Positions 17,914 to 25,423 of a stretch of 64,000 bases of DNA are shown piece by piece. Origin of the DNA: Flavobacterium sp. ZT3R18 (GTDB lineage Bacteria > Bacteroidota > Bacteroidia > Flavobacteriales > Flavobacteriaceae); assembly GCF_007097385.1 (NCBI RefSeq), contig NZ_VJZS01000005.1, positions 136,705-200,704 of the forward strand, given 5' to 3'. The notes below the pieces were generated by a model. The model saw only the letters and a program-made list of their open reading frames with translations. It had not been told where the DNA came from and did no database searches. A program made the translations under genes and the position numbers. Positions within the stretch are counted from its first letter, which is position 1. Each line of letters begins with the position of its first letter.

Positions 17914-18822
17914 TTAGTTTTCGATAATAATATTAGGATACACAATTTCTTGAGCTTCTTGTCCTCTGAGGATACTGCTTCCTTCAAACAGTGAATCTTG
18001 TGTTATTGTCATCTCATTTTTCCAATCCGCTTCGTTTATTTGCCCGCTTTGAGAGTAAGCGGTTAATGCATTTTTATAACATGTCAAATGAACATCTTCT
18101 TTAGCTATGCCCCTTTCGAGCATTAAAGCTGCCGTTTTAGGGACAGATAAAGGATCGCTAACGCCCCAATCGGCAGAACTATCTACAATGATGCGTTCCG
18201 ATCCGTATTGTTTTACTACTTCAACCATTCGCTCATTCCCCATTTTGGTATTAGGATAAATCGTAAAAGCTGCCCAGTATCCTCTATCCAAAACGTGTTT
18301 AGCTGTTTCTTCGTTGTTGTGGTCTATCACTACCATGTGAGGAGCAATCCCGTGTTCTTCTAACACATCCATACTTCTAATGGTTCCATTTTTTTTATCT
18401 CTGTGAGGTGTATGAACCATCACCGGTAATTTTAATTTCAATGCCAGTTCGATCTGCAATCTAAAATACTTATCTTCTGCAGGAGTCTGATCATCGTACC
18501 CAATTTCACCAATAGCAACAACTCCTTCTTTTGCGGCAAACAGAGGCAATAACTCCATTACCTTTTCTGCCAAAGCTTCATTGTTTGCTTCTTTTGAATT
18601 TAAACCTATCGTACAGTAATGCTTAATCCCGAATTGTGATGCTCTAAACCTTTCCCAACCCACTAGGGTACTGAAATAGTCTTTGAAAGAGGAGGCTTCT
18701 GTTCGGGCTTGTCCTAGCCAAAAAGCAGGCTCAATAACAGCCAGTATTCCTGCGGCACGCATGGCTTGATAATCGTCAGTGGTTCTAGAAACCATGTGAA
18801 TGTGTGGATCTATATAATACAT
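17914..18822 (-). CDS. eboB: EboB-like TatD-family metal hydrolase
   Basis: This 302-residue protein starts with the metal motif YIDPHIHM and has GEIGYDDQTP (about 102), VMVHTPHRDK (about 134), VVIDHNNEET (about 158) and IVDSSADWGVSDP (about 211), all in amidohydrolase/TatD positions. The role in the ebo pathway is unknown; a metal-dependent hydrolase is likely. It lies three bases downstream of eboA and directly abuts eboC. Confidence 0.88.
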   Translation of the reverse strand: MYYIDPHIHMVSRTTDDYQAMRAAGILAVIEPAFWLGQARTEASSFKDYFSTLVGWERFRASQFGIKHYCTIGLNSKEANNEALAEKVMELLPLFAAKEGVVAIGEIGYDDQTPAEDKYFRLQIELALKLKLPVMVHTPHRDKKNGTIRSMDVLEEHGIAPHMVVIDHNNEETAKHVLDRGYWAAFTIYPNTKMGNERMVEVVKQYGSERIIVDSSADWGVSDPLSVPKTAALMLERGIAKEDVHLTCYKNALTAYSQSGQINEADWKNEMTITQDSLFEGSSILRGQEAQEIVYPNIIIEN

Positions 18823-18825
18823 AAA

Positions 18826-19689
18826 CTAAAAATTTAATTGTGAATAATGTTGTTCTCCTATTTCCTTCCATGAAGCTTCACTATTTAGTATTGCTTCCTT
18901 CTGAATTTTATTTTGATCATAAAATAAACTCTCTTTTAAGGCTTTTGCAGCTGCTTGTTTTGTTAAAGTATCTCCTGAATGTATGACACTTAATAAATCA
19001 GCTGCTATTTCTTGATTTACAAAGCCAACGACTAATCTCCAAATTTCGGGAGATACTAATCTTCCAGCTGACCAACGTTCGTGAATATAATCGTGTATTG
19101 TTAAGGCTAATTTTTCGTTTTTACGCAAATCTAAATCGATAATTTGGTAAAGTGGACGCCCCATAAAAACCGCTTTTAGAACCAACTGATTCCAAGCATC
19201 AGTTGGCAAATATTTTGCAGCAAAAGGGTTTGCTACTGCAATAGCATCAAAAACAGCCACCATATTGGTTCTAATTCCTTCTTGAACTAAAGAAACAAAA
19301 TCCTTAGCATTCTCTAAAAAAAACAATCCTTTATACAAACAGACAAGCTCTTTTATATCTGCCATTTCAGCTAATCTTTTTAATACTTCTGTGTTTTGAT
19401 GCATCGGAATATAAACCATTAACAAACTGCGACACAGTTGTTGCATATCCCAACTACTCTTAAAAAAACTAGGATATAATTGTTCGAGTGCTATTTTTTC
19501 TTGTATTGTCAACTCTGGAGTAGTTGACGTAATGCATCTAGAAATCAATCCAAAAGCTTGAAAAAACAGTGCGTCATTTTCAAACGTGATAACACTTTCG
19601 AACCAATTTAATTCAGAACTAGAAAGTTTACTCTGAATTATCGCATGTAATATTTCCTTTGAATTTGTTTTAATTGATGTTTCTAACAT
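18826..19689 (-). CDS. eboA: EboA-like helical protein
   Basis: From ATG 19689 the protein has 287 residues (MLETSIKTNSKEILHAI). It is almost entirely helical with no signal peptide. EWRSAGRLVSPEIWRLVVGF-type and MGRPLYQIIDLDLR segments agree with the EboA family, which defines the cluster and has no known catalytic motif. The longer frame to 19713 begins with GTG and is less likely. It is the first gene of the operon, and an 18-bp perfect inverted repeat stands 27 bases upstream. Confidence 0.82.
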   Translation of the reverse strand: MLETSIKTNSKEILHAIIQSKLSSSELNWFESVITFENDALFFQAFGLISRCITSTTPELTIQEKIALEQLYPSFFKSSWDMQQLCRSLLMVYIPMHQNTEVLKRLAEMADIKELVCLYKGLFFLENAKDFVSLVQEGIRTNMVAVFDAIAVANPFAAKYLPTDAWNQLVLKAVFMGRPLYQIIDLDLRKNEKLALTIHDYIHERWSAGRLVSPEIWRLVVGFVNQEIAADLLSVIHSGDTLTKQAAAKALKESLFYDQNKIQKEAILNSEASWKEIGEQHYSQLNF

Positions 19690-19716
19690 TTTTTTGAATT
19701 TAGAATTAAACACACA

Positions 19717-19782
19717 ACAAACTACAAGTATTTAGACTGTTTAATAGGAGTGTATTACACAATATAAATACTTGTAGTTTGT
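19717..19782 (-). promoter_or_regulatory. 18-bp perfect inverted repeat upstream of eboA
   Basis: ACAAACTACAAGTATTTA (19717-19734) and its exact reverse complement (19765-19782) are separated by 30 bases. It lies just before the ebo operon and may be an operator, an attenuator-like hairpin or the VOC gene's terminator. There is no T run typical of an intrinsic terminator. Confidence 0.5.
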
Positions 19783-19860
19783 CTAGTATATTAGAATCAT
19801 AGGCCTCTTTATAATGCTCATTATTTGCATTCGCCTTTTCGAGTATCTATACCAACTGTT

Positions 19861-20292
19861 CTACATATCCTGTCTAATGACTAAAGAATTGTTGTCTGGA
19901 TCTCTAAAAAAGAAAAACCGATCTGTGTATCCTTGATCAGAAGTATTCGAAATAATGATCTCACCCTCTATTTCATCAATTACTACTTTCTCCTTTTTGA
20001 AATAATCCAAGGTTGCTTCGATATCATCCACAATAAAAGTAGGTGCTGTTCCAGTTTGAGGCAATGGATCAAAAGGTGCATCAATGTCTTTGTATAACCC
20101 CAGCATAAATCCAATTTTACTTTTTGAATCCAAATACAATTGTATAAAAGACTCCATTCCGTAATTTCCACCCGAATTCAGTGTGTATTTGTCATCCGTT
20201 TTAAATCCAAGAATTTCTTCATAGAATTTCTTGGATTTGAGTACATCACTCACCGATAATTTAACAACAATTCCCTTTGACTTGAATTTCAT
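19861..20292 (-). CDS. VOC-superfamily (glyoxalase/bleomycin-resistance/dioxygenase fold) protein
   Basis: This 143-residue protein has one VOC unit: KGIVVKLSVSDVLKSKKFYEEILGF at the start and RFFFFRDPDNNSLVI at the end, with two beta-alpha-beta-beta-beta modules. E/H metal ligands are not obvious (E138-like position is Q), so it could bind a ligand rather than catalyse. It lies between the ferritin-like gene and the ebo operon on the same strand, 171 bases from eboA. Confidence 0.8.
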   Translation of the reverse strand: MKFKSKGIVVKLSVSDVLKSKKFYEEILGFKTDDKYTLNSGGNYGMESFIQLYLDSKSKIGFMLGLYKDIDAPFDPLPQTGTAPTFIVDDIEATLDYFKKEKVVIDEIEGEIIISNTSDQGYTDRFFFFRDPDNNSLVIRQDM

Positions 20293-20322
20293 ATGTAGAT
20301 AATATTGTTTTTGTTGGAATAT

Positions 20323-20378
20323 GGTATCGCCAGATCTTCATTGGTATTTGCGACAGCTTCTATCATGGCGATTTCATA
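20323..20378 (-). repeat. two-arm repeat, copy 2 (of 36688-36740)
   Basis: On the minus strand a 17-base arm TATGAAATCGCCATGAT and a 10-base arm TGGCGATACC are identical to those at 36688-36740. The intervening sequences are unrelated, of 29 and 26 bases. The arms are partly complementary (ATCGCCA with TGGCGAT). Confidence 0.55.
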
Positions 20379-20483
20379 TTGTTTTTAACTGTTTTATTTT
20401 TCCGAAAAATATTTAAATTTTGGTTGTCAGGAAACTATTTTCATTTTACAGGAAGAAAATTTCTTAATGACAGTTTCTATAAA

Positions 20484-21533
20484 TTATTCCCCAGCTATAT
20501 ATTCAAAACTAGGCCCAGCCACATAACCTGGGTTATTTGGATCTGGAATGGCCAGTAGTTTAAGCGCATACAATCTTAAAGAAAACATTATTCCCATTGC
20601 CGCATTAATTTGATTAGGTTCCCCATTAAAAGTTAGATGTAAACTATTTAGTAACGAAGTGTAGTTGTAATTAAAAAACTTGCTATTAATGTAAGCCTGC
20701 GAATCCTTAGGATAATCATTCATCTTAGGATTTGGCCACATATTAGGAACTAATTCCGGATAAAAAGGAATCAGGGGTTCACCATACACATATCCACCAG
20801 AAGGATCTTTTTGTATCGTTTTACCTTTATAAATTTCCTCAAAACGATAATAGTGCGCCAGTTCTGTAGTATCGGCATCATCAATAGGAGTAACAAATGG
20901 ATCGGTTGTTGTCCCTTCGCCTTGATCAATAATAATATCTATACCTCTTAAAGCAGTTTCTTCGTCTATAATGGGAAACAATAATGAGGATGGGTAAAAT
21001 TTTTCAAAAGTCATCTGATTTTTTGGATTTCCAGTAAATATTGTTTTACCAATGGCTTGTGCATCGGCTTCAAGCGAACTGATCATATCCTTTATATTGG
21101 CATAAAATTCTCCAATGGTCAACACATCAGGACTTACCATGAGATTTTTAATCTCAATTGGATTTTCTGGCTCTTCTATAGTCATAAAAACATCATATAC
21201 AAGCTCCAAAGAGAATTTTTGCAATGGTACTTTTAATCCATATTCTACACCTCCGGGTAACACTCCTGGATAGGTTGGAATAAAACCAGGTTTGTTCAAC
21301 ACTGGATTTCCTTCAATGGCGTTCAAAATATTGCAGGCAATAGATAAGTGAAGCATTTCTTCTCCAACTACTGAACCTATTAGATTCGATATTTGATCAT
21401 TTCCCGTATTAAAAAGGGTGAAATTTGCCGTTAAATAAGGTGGAATTGTTGCATGTTCTAATTCAATTGCTGTTTGTAGCGCATTTTTAAGATCTGCAAG
21501 AGTTTCTATTTTTATTGTATTAAGTAATATCAT
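20484..21533 (-). CDS. VioB C-terminal-type ferritin-like protein
   Basis: This 349-residue helical protein resembles the C-terminal ferritin-like part of VioB/RebD-type imine dimer synthases. All elements of a ferritin-like di-iron site are visible: E26 in IELEHATIPPYL, E59xxH62 in GEEMLH, E142 in GEFYANI and E224xxH227 in ELAHYYRFEE. VioB itself couples indole-pyruvate imines in violacein synthesis; here the substrate is unknown and no other violacein gene is present. It lies 11 bases downstream of the gene that resembles the N-terminal half of VioB, so the two probably form one complex. Confidence 0.8.
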   Translation of the reverse strand: MILLNTIKIETLADLKNALQTAIELEHATIPPYLTANFTLFNTGNDQISNLIGSVVGEEMLHLSIACNILNAIEGNPVLNKPGFIPTYPGVLPGGVEYGLKVPLQKFSLELVYDVFMTIEEPENPIEIKNLMVSPDVLTIGEFYANIKDMISSLEADAQAIGKTIFTGNPKNQMTFEKFYPSSLLFPIIDEETALRGIDIIIDQGEGTTTDPFVTPIDDADTTELAHYYRFEEIYKGKTIQKDPSGGYVYGEPLIPFYPELVPNMWPNPKMNDYPKDSQAYINSKFFNYNYTSLLNSLHLTFNGEPNQINAAMGIMFSLRLYALKLLAIPDPNNPGYVAGPSFEYIAGE

Positions 21534-21544
21534 AATTAAAATTT

Positions 21545-23479
21545 TTAGATGCTTTTATTTGCTATATTTTCTTCTACAATTTCCTCTTGTTGGTCAATAA
21601 TATCTTGTAGGTAGTTCAAAATAACGGTTCTTTTATAGGCTGACAGGTCTCTAGTCGCTGGCATATAATTGGGATCATAAGGGTCTTTACCAAAGACCAA
21701 TTTTAATATTTGAGCGTTATCTTTAAACACCTTCTTGTCAGCTAGATTAAAAATTCCTTTTGACATTAGTGGATACAAATTGGCATATTGCTTCATGATG
21801 GGCTTGATGAAGTTTTCCCAATCAGGTTCAATTTCCGAAAGTGTTTTAGGTCCATTAAAAACTAGAACACTTAAAGAATTAGATGGATTTATGTTATTTG
21901 GAAAATTTGTTATTTGACTATCTAAGCAATAATTAACACTATAATATTGCCCATCCATAAACTGTGACGGATCATAATTAGTTAACTGATATTCCGTTTG
22001 ATCGCTATTTAATGCATAATATTGAAATTCGCGCACAAACCCTGGGTCATTATAGGGTATCGTAATTGAAACAAAACCATTGTCATCTGTTGTAGCGGTA
22101 GTAGTAGGGCTACTTTGGTCAGATGAAATATCCAATGCAGTTGTCGGAGAGCCATTAATTGGACTTGGAGCTAAATTTGAGAATGAATATGGGGGTAACA
22201 ACAGAATTTGATCAGGAGTAGTGGGTGGATTTGGAATACTCGGAGGATAACCATTGTCGTTAATACCTGTTTGAAATAACGCAATTGTTGCATTTGGCAA
22301 AGGTTGTCCTAATGAGGTTGCATAAAAATTAACAACAAATGGTTCAGGCATCTCTTGGTCTGGATTAAGTCTGAATACAAACTTATCCGCACATACATAC
22401 TCGGAACATTCATTATAAACAAAAGTAATAGTATCCGTTGGTAAAGTAAATACATCAATAGTTGCACTTGAGCTTTGTGTTATACCTAGAGGATATTGAC
22501 TCACAAGACTCAATTGTTCGTCATTGAGTGTAAAAGTACAAATCCCAGATGTCCCCATATACCAATTAAGATCCGAATACTTTATTTTTCCAATAGCTAC
22601 ATAACTTGGCGAAGTAGGGCTACTCGTATTGATAACCAGATGCAGATCTCTGGTTTCATTTACCAAACCTCCTGTTTTAAATTGTAAAGCATTTCCAAAA
22701 TCAAGTACTACTTGTTTCAATTTTTCATCAACCAATGCTGTGGCATAATTACAATTTGTAACATTCCCTGATGGAAATAATTGTCTACCCAAAACAAAAT
22801 GCTTAGGTTCATTTGCTAAAGCCGGCCCTATTGAACCTGCAATTCTACCTAATGTAAATTGAGGTGAGGTATTATTGCCATTATATCTGTCTAGAGTAAA
22901 CTGTATTGACAACTGGTCAGAACTGGTGGTTTTTAATTCATTTAAATATCGTGAATTCGATATTCCAAAGTTCCAATTAATATTCTTTATAATTGACTGG
23001 TATGTAGCCGCCGCAGCCGAATCACGAGTCTTATCTATCGATCTCGAGAACCAGATATTACTGAATGCCGCTACCTCATATTCTCCTTTCAGAAGTGTAT
23101 TTCCTTCATTACTTACTATCCTTACGATGAGTCCCCAAAGTTCGGATACCATTTGTTGTTGACTATCTAAGTCCACAATTTTGGCCGCTGTGCGACTATC
23201 GGTATCCATTATTGACATCCCTATAATTGGATCTAATAGCGGATTGTCTGTACTTGTTCCATCCAGATAGGTCACACTAGTTATTTTACAACCAATAAAT
23301 CGCCAGTTACCCGTACCATCTGGATTCCACCAACCGTTTGGCGCATCTGCTGTCTGGTAATTTTGATATTCTGATTGAAATGTGTCGTTGTTAAAATGTG
23401 TAGGATCATTATTTACAGTCGATGGATCGGCTTGGAACTGTCCTGAAAAAGTAAGTCGTGGAGTGTTTAAATATGACAT
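21545..23479 (-). CDS. VioB N-terminal-like partner protein
   Basis: This 644-residue protein is mostly beta-structured, with no signal peptide. It begins MSYLNTPRLTFSGQFQADP, the kind of start VioB proteins have. It ends with YPLMSKGIFNLADKK (569-583) and YMPATRDLSAYKR (605-617), which I recall as the VioB segment just before its ferritin-like domain. With the next gene (349 aa) the total is 993 residues, close to a single fused VioB of about 1,000. It is the first gene of the unit, with a promoter element at 23568-23575. Confidence 0.7.
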   Translation of the reverse strand: MSYLNTPRLTFSGQFQADPSTVNNDPTHFNNDTFQSEYQNYQTADAPNGWWNPDGTGNWRFIGCKITSVTYLDGTSTDNPLLDPIIGMSIMDTDSRTAAKIVDLDSQQQMVSELWGLIVRIVSNEGNTLLKGEYEVAAFSNIWFSRSIDKTRDSAAAATYQSIIKNINWNFGISNSRYLNELKTTSSDQLSIQFTLDRYNGNNTSPQFTLGRIAGSIGPALANEPKHFVLGRQLFPSGNVTNCNYATALVDEKLKQVVLDFGNALQFKTGGLVNETRDLHLVINTSSPTSPSYVAIGKIKYSDLNWYMGTSGICTFTLNDEQLSLVSQYPLGITQSSSATIDVFTLPTDTITFVYNECSEYVCADKFVFRLNPDQEMPEPFVVNFYATSLGQPLPNATIALFQTGINDNGYPPSIPNPPTTPDQILLLPPYSFSNLAPSPINGSPTTALDISSDQSSPTTTATTDDNGFVSITIPYNDPGFVREFQYYALNSDQTEYQLTNYDPSQFMDGQYYSVNYCLDSQITNFPNNINPSNSLSVLVFNGPKTLSEIEPDWENFIKPIMKQYANLYPLMSKGIFNLADKKVFKDNAQILKLVFGKDPYDPNYMPATRDLSAYKRTVILNYLQDIIDQQEEIVEENIANKSI

Positions 23480-23488
23480 AGTTCTATT

Positions 23489-23571
23489 TTTGGTTTATAA
23501 TTAGTTCAATAGTTATCGTATAAAACTGATGTACAGAATTCGAATTGTTTTCGATACTTGTATAAACCAAA
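23489..23571. promoter_or_regulatory. 11-bp inverted repeat upstream of the VioB-like pair
   Basis: TTTGGTTTATA (23489-23499) and TATAAACCAAA (23561-23571) are perfect complements. The right arm overlaps the -7 element of the VioB-like gene, so it is placed where a regulator could bind. A second palindrome, AATTCGAATT, lies between them. Confidence 0.4.
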
Positions 23572-23575
23572 TCTA
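23568..23575 (-). promoter_or_regulatory. -7 promoter element for the VioB-like pair
   Basis: The minus strand reads TAGATTTG, matching TAnnTTTG, 88 bases upstream of the ATG at 23479. Confidence 0.45.
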
Positions 23576-23684
23576 ATTTTTTTAATAGTTGAAAAAGCAA
23601 GTATAAATACCTGTTTTTATCAAAAAAACTTTAAAAATATCTCCGCTTTTATTCCTTACTTTAATTAATAGTGAATTGGTAAAC

Positions 23685-23717
23685 TAAAAAAGGCCATCCA
23701 TTACAGATAGCCTTTTT
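23685..23717 (-). terminator. terminator after hisS
   Basis: AAAAAAGGC-ATC and GAT-GCCTTTTT pair with one mismatch around an 8-base loop. On the minus strand it is followed by a T run, directly after the hisS stop. Confidence 0.75.
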
Positions 23718-23719
23718 GT

Positions 23720-25090
23720 TTATTTTAAAATTTCCTTTAATTCCTCGAGTCCCACTTTTCTTTGTTCTCCAGAAACCAAATCTTTCAAACTATACTGATT
23801 CTCTTTTATTTCTTCCTCTCCTACTATTACCACATAAGGAATAAATCGTTTGTCGGCGTGCTGAAACTGTTTGGCTACTTTGGCATTATCGGGATACAAT
23901 TCTACTTTTATATCAGCAGCACGCAATTCCTTGATGGCTTTCATTGAATAGAACGCTTCTTTTTCGCCGTAGTTGATGAACAACGCTTTTGAGGTAGACG
24001 TTACCGTTTCTGGGAACAACCCTAACTCTTCTATAACCAAACAGATTCGGTCGAGTCCAAAAGAGATGCCTACTCCGCTCATATTTTTTAGTCCAAAAAT
24101 TCCAGTAAGATCATCGTAGCGTCCACCGCCTCCAATGGAACCCATTGCAACTGTTTTGGGAGCAGCCACTTCAAAAATAGCTCCTGTATAATAATTCAAT
24201 CCTCTGGCTAATGTCACATCTAAATCTAAACTTGCCGTTGACAATCCTAAATTGATAACATTATCGCAAATAAAACGAAGTTCTTCAACTCCTTTCATTC
24301 CTTCGGCTGACGAAGACAATAAAACCGAAAGCTTTTCGATTTTCTCCGAGATCGTTCCTGTGAAATTGAATAAAGGCTGTACTTTTATGATTGCTTCTTC
24401 AGAAATTCCTTTTTCGATCATTTCTTTCTTTACTCCGTCCTCGCCTATTTTGTCGAGTTTGTCTAACGCTACCGTAAAGTCAATCAACTTATCGGATGCG
24501 CCAATGACTTCGGCAATTCCAGAAAGTATTTTTCTATTGTTGATTTTGATGGTTACGCCTTCTAGACCCAAAGCGGTAAAAACGGAATCATACAATTGCA
24601 CCAACTCTACTTCTTGCCACAGAGATTTTGAACCTACCACATCGGCATCACATTGAAAAAATTCTCTGAAACGCCCTTTCTGCGGACGATCGGCACGCCA
24701 AACGGGTTGGATTTGGTATCTTTTAAAAGGGAATTCAATTTCGTTTTGGTGTTGTACTACGTAACGTGCAAAGGGAACGGTCAAATCATAACGAAGCGCT
24801 TTTTCCGAAATACTCGAAGTTAGTTTGGTACTGTCTTTAGCCTCTAAATGAGCAGCATTGGCTTTTGACAAAAAATCCCCCGAATTCAATATCTTAAAAA
24901 TCAATCGGTCTCCTTCTTCTCCGTATTTTCCCATTAGGGTTTCGGAGTTTTCGAATGAAGGAGTTTCTATAGGTTGGAATCCAAATTTTTCGAAATTGCT
25001 TTTTATAATTTGGATAATGTATTGTCTTTTTGCCACCTCAGCTGGTGAAAAATCTCTGGTTCCTTTTGGAATACTCGGTTTTGATGCCAT
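23720..25090 (-). CDS. hisS: histidine-tRNA ligase
   Basis: This 456-residue class II synthetase charges tRNA-His. Motif 1 lies in [18 protein letters not shown] (about 30-48), motif 2 is [23 protein letters not shown] (about 130-152), the histidine-specific [14 protein letters not shown] is near 295-308, and motif 3 [12 protein letters not shown]...GISFGLDR follows. The C-terminal anticodon-binding domain (about 365-456) is complete. A tandem TTTAGATT repeat lies just upstream of its ATG. Confidence 0.97.
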   Translation of the reverse strand: MASKPSIPKGTRDFSPAEVAKRQYIIQIIKSNFEKFGFQPIETPSFENSETLMGKYGEEGDRLIFKILNSGDFLSKANAAHLEAKDSTKLTSSISEKALRYDLTVPFARYVVQHQNEIEFPFKRYQIQPVWRADRPQKGRFREFFQCDADVVGSKSLWQEVELVQLYDSVFTALGLEGVTIKINNRKILSGIAEVIGASDKLIDFTVALDKLDKIGEDGVKKEMIEKGISEEAIIKVQPLFNFTGTISEKIEKLSVLLSSSAEGMKGVEELRFICDNVINLGLSTASLDLDVTLARGLNYYTGAIFEVAAPKTVAMGSIGGGGRYDDLTGIFGLKNMSGVGISFGLDRICLVIEELGLFPETVTSTSKALFINYGEKEAFYSMKAIKELRAADIKVELYPDNAKVAKQFQHADKRFIPYVVIVGEEEIKENQYSLKDLVSGEQRKVGLEELKEILK

Positions 25091-25096
25091 TTTTTT

Positions 25097-25142
25097 AATT
25101 TAGAATTTTAGATTTTAGATTTTAGATTTTAGATTTTAGATT
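25097..25142. repeat. tandem TTTAGATT repeat in the hisS leader
   Basis: Five or more copies of an 8-base unit (TTTAGATT/TTTAGAAT) begin a few bases upstream of the hisS start. On the transcribed strand this gives an A-rich AAAATCTA leader. Confidence 0.7.
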
Positions 25143-25263
25143 CAAGCAAAGAGTATTGAATCCAAAATCATCCTTTTAAATCATCCTGCAAATATCTTAC
25201 TTTTAAAATAATTCCGTTTGATAAATTTGTGATTTAATTTTAAAGCTCTTTAATACCGAAATG

Positions 25264-25354
25264 CCCTAGCCCAGATAGAAGCGGTATCCTTTTCTAGTCC
25301 CGTTTTTTCTAACGGGACTAGAAAAGATACAAGCGGATAGCTGGAAATAGCTCC
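25264..25354 (+). ncRNA. structured hairpin element, family A copy 2
   Basis: A 16-bp perfect stem (25289-25304 with 25311-25326) with a 6-base loop, framed by CTAGCCCAGATAGAAGCGG and GATACAAGCGGATAGCTGG. It shares its frame, but not its stem sequence, with 818-913. It lies between the divergent hisS and ABC-permease genes, 70 bases before the permease start. Flavo-1 RNA is one possible identity. Confidence 0.5.
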
Positions 25355-25423
25355 TAAAAAACATTTAGAGGAATTTCTGAAACCATAATTGTAACAAAAT
25401 TTGTATTTTCGAGTCAAACCATC

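Noticed and set aside
24252..24656. 134-codon plus-strand frame within hisS
   Set aside because: It lies antisense to the catalytic core of hisS and is a composition artefact.
25097..25142. CRISPR-like array
   Set aside because: The 8-base units are contiguous without unique spacers, and there are no cas genes in the window.
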